From: Sinotaia quadrata
Lineage: Eukaryota > Mollusca > Gastropoda > Architaenioglossa > Viviparidae
Reading direction: 5' to 3'
DNA length: 64,000 bases
Assembly (NCBI GenBank): GCA_028829895.1
Contig: CM054183.1
Coordinates: 70,961,071 to 71,025,070, forward strand
Positions 42,400-53,002 of this stretch are shown here, piece after piece. The stretch's first letter is position 1; each line of letters begins with the position of its first letter. The notes under the pieces were generated by a model that was not told where the DNA came from, did no database searches, and saw only the letters and a program-made list of their open reading frames with translations. The translations under genes and the position numbers were made by a program.

Positions 42400-43057
42400 T
42401 AGGGCTGTCAAAAATGATGTCTGGGTACCCGTCCCAATTTTGAGCGGGTACCCGGGTACCTAATGCATCTAGTGACTTACTATTAGTTATGATCTTTATA
42501 TGTACAATGCAAACTTTTATTTTTAATATTATCAATCATTACATAAACTAAAGAAAACTAAAACTATTTAAACAACAATAATGTATTTAAAATTAAGACA
42601 TCAAATTCAATCGCCCTTCACTATAGAATTTCATCGCACAAATTGCATTTTGTTGTGTCACTATCCAATCACTTGGCGTGACTCCACACAGACGATGTCT
42701 TCCCCATATTAAAAATATTATGTTATTATTTAATTTATTGACAAGTTTGTTTACTGAAGTCTTATTAAAATCAATAATATGCTACACTTGTTAACAACAC
42801 AACAACCACAAGCAAAAAGAAAGGGCGGGAGCTGTGGTGATTAGTGATCTATGTCGAAAATAATTAGATCTAGGTACAGTGGTGTTCAGCGCGTAAGCCA
42901 ACCCACGGCGGGGAAGCGAGTGTGACCAGAGGGTGTGTGCTAAATCGTGTATAGACATAACGGCCGCATTACCACGGGTACCCGTTCTCAATTTTACTAC
43001 CCTGGTATTAGCATGAACAACAGGTACCCGGCACCCGGGTACCCATTGGCACCACTA
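42400..43057 (-). mobile_element. Internally deleted hAT-like element, 658 bp
   Basis: The ends are TAGGGCTGTCAA (left) and, on the opposite strand, TAGTGGTGCCAA (right). Each is followed by subterminal GGGTACCCG motifs, several of them palindromic (CGGGTACCCGGGTACC at about 42450). The flanks ATCCAACT and GTCCAATA are both positions of the surrounding 28-bp repeat, as expected for an 8-bp duplication that has decayed or hit two array units. Confidence 0.7.
42600..42707 (-). pseudogene. BED-type zinc-finger remnant of a hAT transposase
   Basis: From the ATG at 42707 the minus strand reads MGKTSSVWSHAK, a stop, then LDSDTTKCNLCDEILYSEGR and NLM. The VW.H...D....KC.LC spacing is that of the BED finger found at the N-terminus of ZBED/hAT transposases. 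A stop codon breaks it, and the His pair of the finger is degraded or lost. The catalytic region is absent. Confidence 0.6.
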
Positions 43058-43079
43058 GTCCAATAACGAATACATTGAG

Positions 43080-43660
43080 AATTTGTTAATATAAACTTTG
43101 TCAGAAAAGATTGAAAGAGAAAGCAGGATTGATTATTACTGCACATGAATTATAATTTTTTTTTCCAGTAATTGAATATTAAAATAGGAATGACTATAAC
43201 TGTGCATTTGTTAGTAAATTTTGTCGGAAAGAATAGTATGAAAGTAGGATTGATTAATACTGTATTTTTTATTATTTTAAACATTTGGAAATGATTGCAA
43301 GATAGCATATAATTAATTATTATTGTATTTTTCTTTTTATAAACTTTGTCAGAAAGGATTGCAACATAATTAATTATTACAGTATTTTTGTTATTATAAA
43401 CTTTGTCGGAAAGGATTGCAAGATAGCATATAATTAATTATTACTGTACTTTGTTATTATAAACTTTATCATAAAGGTCTTCAGAATAAAGTAGGATTGA
43501 TTATTGCTGTGTGTGTGTTTAGTTAAACATTGTCAAAAAAGGGATTGCAAAATGAAGTAGGATTACAGAATGAATTAGGAATGATTATTCCTATATATTT
43601 GTTAAAATAAACTTGCCAGAAAGGAGTGCAGGATAAAGCAGGATTGCAGGATAATATATT
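43080..43660. repeat. About 55-60-bp highly degenerate array
   Basis: The core AAACTTTGTCGGAAAGGATT with TAATTATTACTGTATTTTTG recurs eight to ten times with many indels. Confidence 0.65.
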
Positions 43661-43950
43661 ACTGAATATTTACTCTGTTGCTGTGACTGCATAGCTCAAT
43701 ACAGGATATAAATATACAAAGCTAATATACTCTTCAATTATAATCTAATTTTTGTACTTTAATTATCACGTTAGCGGGAATTTCAATAATTATATTATCC
43801 ACCAAGTGATCATTTAATTATATATATGCACTACATATATACAAACCCACTCTACGCACACAAACCCACACTCACACACAAGGTTTTAATCTGAAATGTT
43901 TTTATAATACTGACATAGTCATATGCATACACTATACACACACAAACCTA

Positions 43951-43996
43951 CACGCGCGCGCGCGCACACACACACACACACACACTACGCGCGCAC
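43951..43996. repeat. Alternating CG/CA tract (Z-DNA-prone)
   Basis: CACGCGCGCGCGCGCACACA then CACA repeats and CTACGCGCGCACA, an alternating purine-pyrimidine tract with an unusually long CG core. Confidence 0.85.
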
Positions 43997-44356
43997 ATAC
44001 GGTTTTAATCTGAAATGTTTGTATGACACTGAACTAGTCTTTGTTAGATATTTAATAAACTTTTGTACTATAGTCTGTTTTGTAGAAGTCAACTGTAGTA
44101 TTTTGTATAGTACTGATACAGTCTGTTTGTGGAAGTAAACTTTATTTAATTTAATTTTTGTCTATTATTAATATATTCATTGCCTATTTAATGTAAGTGA
44201 ATTTTAGTATTTATATTTTGTCATCTTAGGTAAACGTTAGTTAAGTGTGTATAATACATGTCACTTGTACATAATTGTTTTCGAGAGATTTTCGTTTCCT
44301 TTTGTTTTGGGTGGGTGGAGTTTGGGGTTTTTTTTGTTTTGTTTTGGTGTATGTAA

Positions 44357-44374
44357 GGGTTGGGTGGGGGTGGG
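44357..44374 (+). other. G-quadruplex motif
   Basis: GGGTTGGGTGGGGGTGGG meets the four-G-run rule with loops of 1-2 bases. A second, weaker G-rich cluster lies 50 bases upstream. Confidence 0.7.
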
Positions 44375-44749
44375 CACGTTTTCATCTTTCAATGATTTAG
44401 AGTTAGGAACCCAAGATTAAAGCAAAATATAATCACATTTATTAGTAGGTGTTTGTATTTATACATTATATTAAAATTTTATTATGTATATTAGGACTTT
44501 ATATTCTATGCAGTGTTCATCTTTATTATGTTTAGAAGTCCTGAATTTAAATTTATTTTTTCATAAGAGACTAGTTAACACTGGAGAGCGACGTACAATA
44601 TCTTGATTATCAACTGTATGTTGTATGCAATATGTATCAAGCCTCATCATAGTGTCCATAAATTTCAAAGTGTATTAAGATTAAATTCTAATTTTTAAAA
44701 AGTTACAATTATATAAATCTCTAGAAACTGTCATTTATTTGCGCGTTAA

Positions 44750-45200
44750 TCCAGTATCTCGAATGTCTTAAGCACTCCTCGTTAATGACATCCGGCAGAC
44801 ATACATGCAGGTCTGCAAGGACACATTGCACCCTTTCCAGTGTGACCGGCACTTTTATCGGACAACCGGCAAGATCATACAGGGCCAGTGATCCCTAACC
44901 CCCATCCCTTTTCCTTTTATTCAGACGCCTTCCGCAATGGTGTTTACGAAGATTCGAGCACCCGTAATTTGACGCACTGCTTAAAATGATCTTGTGCTCG
45001 AATGAGCGTCACGTGCTTGTGACTAATTGGTATTTCCGGTTGTAAACGAATCTAATCCTCATAGGAAAGGCAAGCCACATTTTGCACCAAGACATTACGT
45101 CATGTGATACTAAAAATTACTGTCAACAAAGTCACGTCTCAAGTGAAAGTTGTCGAGTTCCATGCTACATCGAATAACAGTTTGAACAGTTTCTGAACTT
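44750..45200. other. GC-richer unassigned block
   Basis: Markedly less AT-rich than its flanks, with many CpG. It contains CCGGCAC / CCGGCAAG motifs around 44850-44875. It may be a decayed interspersed repeat; I could not find ends or a coding frame. Confidence 0.3.
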
Positions 45201-45273
45201 AAAAATCAATTGTCATGCAGGGAATCCCACTAATGTACAGTCCAAATAAAATATCTGTACTCAAAGCCCAGGG

Positions 45274-45324
<51 letters not shown>

Positions 45325-46185
45325 AATAAAAAACAAACAAACAAATCTTCAAAAATATATATCAACAAATTTCGATCAATGCATGGCGCATATAAAAAAA
45401 AAATCGTCACAATCAGTGCATGATAAAAACAAATCCCACTAAACATACAGTACAACATTTCTACCACTATAAGGTGCAAAACATTCCCATTAATCTACAA
45501 ATCCCCACCAATAAATGGTACAGAACACCCTTATCAATGTTTGGTACACAACACCCACTCAGTCATAAATGTTCTGTAAACCACCACTCGCACCCTCCAT
45601 CAAGGCATGATGCAACCTTTCAACCCACCCCAACCTTCATATAAGCTGCAAACACTTAATCATTAGTGTTCAATACTAACAAATGGCCCTATCTATATAA
45701 ACAAACACAACCCTATCTTTTTTTTTAATGCAAACACTTACCCATCAATGTAACAACAAATATAAATCAATGCAGATTAATAACGGCCCTATTTCGTTTT
45801 AATATAAACACAATCTCTACTTAATGCAAACACAAGCCTATCACGACCTTTCAATACAAACATATAACCACATCCATTCGTGTATGGTTAAACAAATCAC
45901 TATTAATATATGCTCGCAAACTACTACCTGTAAAAGTACGCTACAAAACACATCCCTATTAATAAAGTCAGATGAACTATCTATGAATGAAAACCATGTA
46001 TACAGTGAGCTGAAGACTTGGAAGAGGAAATAGCAACTATACTCACAAAGCTAATAAAACCGATGTGGAAAACAGTGACTTTAAAATCTAGTGTGGCGCC
46101 AATTCTCTTAGGTCATCTAACGCCGGACATCCTCTTCTCTCTTTGACATGAATACAGTCAACTTCATTCAGAGAAATTTATTTGG

Positions 46186-46245
<60 letters not shown>

Positions 46246-46334
46246 CCTTTCCTAGCCATAAAATAGTACAGTCATTGTTGTATTCATTGCCAGTCATTCA
46301 CCAAGTGAGTCATTGCTCTATTTCAAAGATTATA
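45201..46334. other. CA microsatellites and degenerate A/C-rich repeats
   Basis: Perfect CA runs lie at about 45275-45321 and 46187-46243. Between them are degenerate units of about 40 bp with an ATGCAAACAC-like core. The ORFs seen here are composition artefacts. Confidence 0.6.
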
Positions 46335-46859
46335 AAGCAGTCTTTATACTTTGTCTAAAGCAGTCTTTATACTTTGTCTACAGCATTCTTTATACTTTGT
46401 CTAAAGCATGTTAGTAAATGACATTTTGCCATATATATGTCTAGTAATACTTTATCCTATGCATTAACTCCGTCTAACCACACTTTGCCATGTCTACTAA
46501 AGCCGTGTCTAGCAATGCTTTGCTATATATACTAAAAGTGCGTGTAGTAAAACTCATGAAAAACAAAAGATATTTAAACGGTTGTGACAGGGTGGAGACA
46601 TTGTTGGATTTTTGAAGGATCTAAAATATGCACATTGTTACCTGATAGTTGAACTGGGGGATAAGCAGAAGTACTTTTGATTATATTAGGAGATTGAGAG
46701 GGAAAAAATCATATTTTGATTGTTTGGGGTGGGGGTGAGGGAGAAGGTAAAGAATTTGAACAATATAAGACATGTGGTATTATTATTATTCACATCAAAG
46801 AGTGACGTGTGCGTTAGCGAGTAATAACATTACGTGGTCTGCGTCATAAGACGTCATAA
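46335..46859. other. Short duplication and unassigned sequence before the LINE
   Basis: A 23-bp unit (AAAGCAGTCTTTATACTTTG) occurs three times at 46335-46410. The rest is unassigned; a G-rich stretch lies at 46723-46740. Confidence 0.4.
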
Positions 46860-46928
46860 GAAGGTTGACGTCATCAGAGAGACAGAACGTAAATGGATTC
46901 CAGTTTAGTGTATTGCCGAGATTTAAAA

Positions 46929-47990
46929 TGGAAGACAAACACAACATTAACTACGAAAACAACATCATGCAAAAGCAGAACAAATGTGAACGAAACAGTT
47001 CACAAAAAAATTATTTTCCACCCCACCCCACATCAGAAATCCAAGATTTAAAAAAGAAAACACAGGACAGAAATGGAAAGAGAACTCCTCAGTCATCAAA
47101 TCAGAGATGTAATAATAAACATAGATGATGAAGGAAAAATTCAAATAACTACTGCGAAAAAACATACTGCATTAGCTCTCACCAAAATAAAAACAATTAT
47201 CAACACAAAAATTAAATATCAATTCTACTTCCCCAAATCTCACCACTCCACAGTAGCATTCATACCTCAACTACCAAAGCATCTAATAAAGAAGAAGAAC
47301 TTAGAAACTGTACTAACAAATTATAACCCTTCACTAACAATCACTAAAGTTAAAAGTCTAAACTACTCCACACTATTCGTAATTCACACCTCTAACCAAA
47401 CCCCTCCCAACGCTATTTTCTACACAGGAGGAGAAACCCTAAACTCAACTCCCTTTCTATTTTGTAAAAACTGTCTTCAGTTAGGACGCACAACACAGGA
47501 CTGTACAACAGAAACAGTCTGCCCATAACTGCCCAAATCCACACATATACACAGACTGCCCATTTCAAAACAAACCAACACATAAACCATGTATTAGATA
47601 CAAAAGTAAAAAACACATAAGCCAAAACATAGATTGCCCTGCAATCTCAAACCACTACTTCCAACAAAACACAAAACATCTTAAAACCCACTTCCTCATG
47701 GAACACAAACACTGCCAGCAAAAACATTCTTTCACTCTCTCCACGCCTTAGCACTCCCTCCTCACTCACTCCAGAGAAACCTCCCCCTCAACCTACCAGA
47801 CGTCAGGATAAAACCACACCTAAAGAAACAAAATCGCCCAAATTAAACAAATCAAACACACCCACAAAACAAAATCTTAAAAGATTAACAAAAGAATTAT
47901 CTGAACCTTTACACACCCTCATCAGTCCAATAACCTCCCACAAATCTAAAGAAAAATACACCCAAAATACCCAACACCACGTCAACTACT
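46929..47990 (+). pseudogene. LINE ORF1 (nucleic-acid-binding Gag-like protein), frameshifted
   Basis: Two overlapping frames (46929-47128 and 47073-47528) form the N-terminal and middle parts. Near 47460-47520 there is a zinc-knuckle-like cluster, FCKNCLQLGRTTQDC. After a stop and frame change, a second cluster follows at 47525-47640 (HNCPNPHIYTDCPF, then CIRYKSKKHISQNIDC). This is the CCHC-type tail typical of I/Jockey-like LINE ORF1 proteins that bind element RNA. Several stops and shifts make it non-functional. Confidence 0.7.
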
Positions 47991-48124
47991 CAGCTATTTG
48001 CACTGGAAAAAGTAGATTTAAAAACACAAAACCCCTTAACACTAACCACAAAAATAACACCAAAGACATTACAAAGCAGAGTAAAAAACAACAACAGCAC
48101 ACAAACCCCCCAATCAAATAAAAA

Positions 48125-48460
48125 ACAAGAACAGATGAGGTCTGTACACCAAATAGGAACAAGAACAGATGAGGTCTGTACACCAAATAGGAACAAGAGC
48201 AGATGAGGTCTGTACACCAAATAGGAACAAGAACAGATGAGGTCTGTACACCAAATAGGAACAAGAACAGATGAGGTCTGTACACCAAATAGGAACAAGA
48301 ACAGGTGAGGTCTGTACACCAAATAGGAACAAGAACAGATGAGGTCTGTACACTAAATAGGAACAAGAACAGATGAGGTCTGTACACCAAATAGGAACAA
48401 GAACAGATGAGGTCTGTACACCAAATAGGAACAAGAACAGATGAGGTCTGTACACCAAAT
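48125..48460. repeat. 34-bp minisatellite, ten copies, inside the LINE
   Basis: The unit is AACAAGAACAGATGAGGTCT plus GTACACCAAATAGG. The minus strand is open in all frames, giving spurious ORFs of 110-174 codons with a 34-residue super-repeat. Confidence 0.95.
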
Positions 48461-48689
48461 AGAAACCACAACCACATCGCTCTCACTCTCACACAAACCA
48501 TCAAATACAACTAAGAAGTCCAGAAAAACAAAATCAAACTACAAAGAATCTATCACACATACAAAACAAAAACATTAAGAGAATGGATATCAGTAATCAT
48601 TCCCAAACCATTTAGCCCAATAACCTCCCGAAAAAATCTAAAATTATGCAACCACAACACACAAACAAAAAAATACTTCACCCACCACT

Positions 48690-49005
48690 ACCTCGGCCCG
48701 AACAGAAATCACAAGCCCCGACATCTCAATCACATTGCCCGCACAAACATCACAGAAATCACAAGCCCCGACATCTCAATCACATTGCCCGCACAAACAT
48801 CACAGAAATCACAAGCCCCGACATCTCAATCACATTGCCCGCACAAACATCACAGAAATCACAAGTCCCGACATCTCAATCACATTGCCCGCACAAACAT
48901 CACAGAAATCACAAGTCCCGACATCTCAATCACATTGCCCGCACAAACATCACAGAAATCACAAGTCCCGACATCTCAATCACATTGCCCGCACAAACAA
49001 ACATC
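48690..49005. repeat. 50-bp minisatellite, six copies, inside the LINE
   Basis: The unit is CAGAAATCACAAGCCCCGAC plus ATCTCAATCACATTGCCCGCACAAACATCA. A shared C-to-T change (GCCCC to GTCCC) marks the last three copies. Plus-strand ORFs here are artefacts. Confidence 0.95.
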
Positions 49006-49605
49006 ACATAAATCACCCCCCACCCACCCACCCCCCCAAAAAAAAAACCCGGTCATTTCCCACAAAAATAACACTCTCAACCCCTTAGCAACCGATTTCC
49101 ATCATTACCAATTACAACAATAAACACCACACCAACCCACTGGACACGTAAAATCATTCTAACCACCCACACCCACACAATACACTATACCCACTTTATA
49201 AAAGTAATACCTACCAAATTCAAAAATCAAAAACCGAAACACACAAAAAAACACCAATTCCCACCCGAACAACAAACAACAGCCTTCTAACAAAAGTTAA
49301 CATCGACAACAAAAACCAAGCATACACATCTAACAATTGCTCCCTAGACGCAGCTGAAACAACTTATCACACAAACAGCATTAAAAATAAAAATCAATCA
49401 CCAATACAGACGACCACAACCATAATATCGAGAAAATAATAGAACCTTCATTTCTCCCCCTACCCACCCCACCTCACAGACGGACAATACTCCCTAGACA
49501 ACTAGCTATCAGATACAGACCACCAAATAAAGAAACTAAAGACAAAAAATACACTTTTCAGACATTACCCTCAAACAACTACACACACACACATCACCTA
49601 GATAC

Positions 49606-51214
49606 TGTTACGTTTCCAGTATTTCTTTATAGATCCTGCCTAGGATTCTAAGGATTTAAATATAATAAATTAGATTAATTCCTTCTCCCTGTCCTAAACA
49701 GACTGGCTGCCCAACTTATCATTCGACTAGCTTAAAAATGTGTCTTGTAGTGCAGACTACAGATTTACGAACTGACAAATTGCGTACAAAGGCTGGCTTG
49801 GAGTCGTTAAATTCTTCTAAATTAATATGCATTCGTTACGTCATTCTGCTCATTCGCCCCCATCCAAAACCATGAATTAACATTAGGTCTAATATGCATA
49901 AAAATGTACTACGAAGAAGAATAACAATTTAAAATAAGATTTAATAACTTTAACAATTAACAAATTACTCAATATACGAGCACGAAAGTCTGATTCTAAG
50001 AGCTCGATAAGCAACATGCTTAATAGTTACGAGAATATGCCCTGGAAAGTGTTCTAATGATTTTTGTCACCAGTATGGTAACTTATCTTGCGAAGGTTGC
50101 CACGTGTAGGTTCCTAATCCAGTCCAGACTGGTCTACTTCACTTCTTGCCCCGTCAGTAGAAATGCGCACATAGCATAACAATGGAACTGTAAGTGTAGA
50201 CAAGATATGCAGACCTGCTCGTCAGCGATGCCTCACAATGGTAGTAGGACTATAGCGGGATCAAACTCAATCTCCAAGAGTTTGGAACCTGGCAATGTGT
50301 GGATCCCAAGATAGGAATCATAGACATAGGTATAGGCATGAGCCTGGGTGCCGACCTGGAAACAAGAATGTCTCCATAATCGTTCTGCGTTTAAAGTTCG
50401 CCAACCTAAGCAGGATTAGCCTTTAAATGCTTCGAGTTTAGAATTTCGACTGGCGTCGTTTACAATTAGATTAGAAATATAATCTCACATATGTTTTAAC
50501 AAGCATGACGTATGAATTACTAAATATTTACGACGTTAAACTTTAGAGTTCATACAAAGGACAATTCAAATTAAGCAAAGCGCTTTACAATTTACATTAA
50601 AATTACAAGCAATAATTCGAATTACACAAGGAAATTCATGTCGGGCACAGCGCTCCTGGCTCTAGTGAATTTACAATTATATAAATTAAAGTTACAATGA
50701 AAAAGAGTTACAATGAATTTATATACAATAACTTATAGGTTTTAGTCATTTATCAACGAACCGTGCTTAGGCTACAATAGCAATGCATAGCACAAAGATT
50801 ACATACATGTTCAACAATGCAAAATACAATTAAATAAATTCAATACCTTAGTGAGAAATCGAAGTGTTATCTCAGCAATCGCGTCGGCTGTCCTATGTGA
50901 CTCAACGAATAAGCGACGGCACGAAGTATCAGTACTACGTCGGCTTCTGGTTCTCGGAGTGATTAATACAGGGCATGCTCATCGTATTTATCAAAAATCA
51001 TAAAGTGCATCACATGACTGGTCACGTAGTATGTGGTTGGTTCGAGAATCTAGACAATGGCCTAAGAGTTACATAACGTTCCTGACCTCTTTGCTAGAAG
51101 CTTCTCGATACTGATGTATCATGGGAGAACTTTAACAAAGGAGTTTCAAATCTCAATATTTGAAAAACAAACAAGTGGGTCAAGAAGTCATGACATTTTT
51201 ATCAGACTGTGACA
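49606..51214 (-). mobile_element. Solo LTR, 1609 bp, with 5-bp target duplication GATAC
   Basis: It begins TGTTACGTTTCCAG and ends ACTGTGACA and is flanked by GATAC at 49601-49605 and 51215-51219. It is the same family as the LTR at 3642-5320, shown by matching ends and internal blocks in the same order. No internal element sequence remains, so it arose by recombination between two LTRs. It separates ORF1 and ORF2 of the LINE and is therefore younger than it. Confidence 0.9.
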
Positions 51215-51242
51215 GATACAAATTCCAAATATTACCTTCACA

Positions 51243-51605
51243 ATGGCTACAAACACACAAAAAAATATTCGTCCAAACACGCAAACAAAACAACTAAAAA
51301 TAATATCATGGAACTGCAATGGAATAGGAAACAAAACAACACACATCCACAACATTATCAAGGAACACAAACCAGACATAATATGCTTACAAGAAACCAA
51401 AATTCCAGAAAAAAACATATAAATATACCTCGGTACACCTTAGTCCGAGTAGGAGCCACAAAAAAGAAAATCAGGAACAGTGCATGACTCGCCTGCCTCA
51501 TAAAAAACACACGTAAATTTCACAAGAATAGAAAACTCAGATGCACACCTAACAATTGCACTAATAAACAATAAACATAAACTACACATATCACAAACAT
51601 ATATA
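51243..51605 (+). pseudogene. LINE ORF2 start: apurinic-type endonuclease domain
   Basis: From ATG at 51243 the frame reads to KIISWNCNGIGNK, then KEHKPDIICLQETKI, the first two conserved blocks of LINE endonucleases (Asn of WNxNG; Glu of LQET). A stop follows in the KNI codons, and the reading continues in another frame (YTLVRVGATKKK) and then DAHLTIALINNKHKLHISQT. It breaks off before the rest of the endonuclease. Confidence 0.8.
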
Positions 51606-53002
51606 TTCATCCACTTTCACAAACACAAAATGGGATAACAATATGATGAAATTTTATTCGGCTGCACCCCATTCTCCTACATATGGCGGGATGATGTGGC
51701 CTCACCTATGCACTAGGTTAGGGGTGGGCAAACTACGGCCCCCGGGCCGCATGCGGCCCGCGGACTTGTATTATGCGGCCCTTATGACGGCAGTTAGAAA
51801 TTTAACAAAGGGTCTTTCATGTGAAACCGTTAGCGCAGTCACGCTTGACGGACAAAATCGTCACTAATTGATTTGGGCTAACATTTAACTACTCGCACGT
51901 TGTACTGACGAAAGAAAGGACCACACCATGTCAAACTGTTAGCAGTCACACTTGATGGACAGTCAAGGGGGAGAGCACTCTGGTCAGTTCTCTAATTGCA
52001 AACAAAGAAGTCTTTTACAATCACTTTCTGGCTAGAGATAGAGAGGGGAAGGGGTAAACCCATCAAGGACGAATAGGATGCGTAATATTGAGGTGGACAA
52101 ATGTAAAACGGAACCAGTGTGGTAACTGCTGTCAAGGAGATTAGGACATTGTGTTGAAGCAAACAAATGTAAACAGGTCTAGATGGACAGTCCCTACCCA
52201 CCTAAACCCGAGCCCATAAATACTCCGTCATGTCCCATGGCAAGGCACTGCGATAATACTCATTGTACGAGATTTCTGGTCCAGCTTGAAAGGCAGTCGT
52301 CAATGCGCTTTGGTAAGATGTCTATTCAATCTAGACTTAGAAATAAATTGTGTTAAACTATTATTATTTGGTTAGAATTATTCGATTGAGATATATTAAA
52401 ATTATATTGACTTATGGATATGTATAATTCATGTTGAAATACTGTATCAATGAATGAAGGATGTATGGGGCTGATCAATTCTTTTGCAAACATGTTGTAA
52501 GATGAATGATTGATGAGAAAGCAAAAAAAAAGATAGAAGAGTTAAGAATTGTTCTAAGCGCTATGCTCTGTGTTTTGCAGCGAGTAGCGAGCATGCCTTT
52601 CTTCATTAACCGTTATGTCCTGCTTGGAACGACCAACACCAAAGCCCACAGGGCCGACTACGGAACTCTAAGACTTCAGTTGGAGACTGATTCAACTCTT
52701 GGGGTCCAACCTCCAGACTTCGCCAGTCATCTTATTAACTGTAAATTAACATTGTCTGTCTTTACCCTCACTGTGTGATCAAAAGTTTTCAAAGTTTTTT
52801 GCTGTTATAAATTATTTTCACATTTACAATGTTCAAATTAATTTATTTGTTGTAGTAGTCTTGATATATTTCTGAAATTTATTCTGAGTTTACTCCTTGT
52901 TTTCTGAATATTTTATTTTCACACACAGCCGGAAGTAGGTTTTGTTTCATTTCCTTTTTAAAGTTTGTAATTTGTAAAATTCTAACAAATTTTATTAAAA
53001 CA

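Larger units (their letters stand above)
43661..44749. other. Unassigned intergenic sequence
   Basis: Includes the alternating CG/CA run and the G-rich motif listed separately. No coding signal was found. Confidence 0.4.
46860..51640 (+). mobile_element. Broken non-LTR retrotransposon (LINE), interrupted by a solo LTR
   Basis: ORF1 remnants with zinc knuckles (46929-47990) precede the start of an ORF2 endonuclease (51243-51600), in the usual LINE order. The solo LTR at 49606-51214 sits between them with its target copies. The coding strand is extremely rich in A and C and poor in G. Two minisatellites have grown inside it. No reverse transcriptase is present, so the 3' part is missing. I could not define its outer ends. 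Confidence 0.75.

Noticed and set aside
44750..45200. A protein-coding exon in the GC-richer block
   Set aside because: Every frame closes within about 50 codons and no splice-flanked open stretch shows a recognisable motif.
47986..49123. Six long ORFs on both strands (110-174 codons)
   Set aside because: They are produced by the 34-bp and 50-bp minisatellites and the A/C-rich strand; their peptides are simple repeats with no conserved motif.
51040..51055. GGTTCGAGAATC as a tRNA or SINE B-box
   Set aside because: No A-box at the right distance; it lies inside the solo LTR and is not conserved in the sister LTR.
52506..52778. 90-codon ORF inside the hAT as an accessory gene
   Set aside because: No motif, and it lies in the long 5' non-coding part expected in such elements; kept only as a note.
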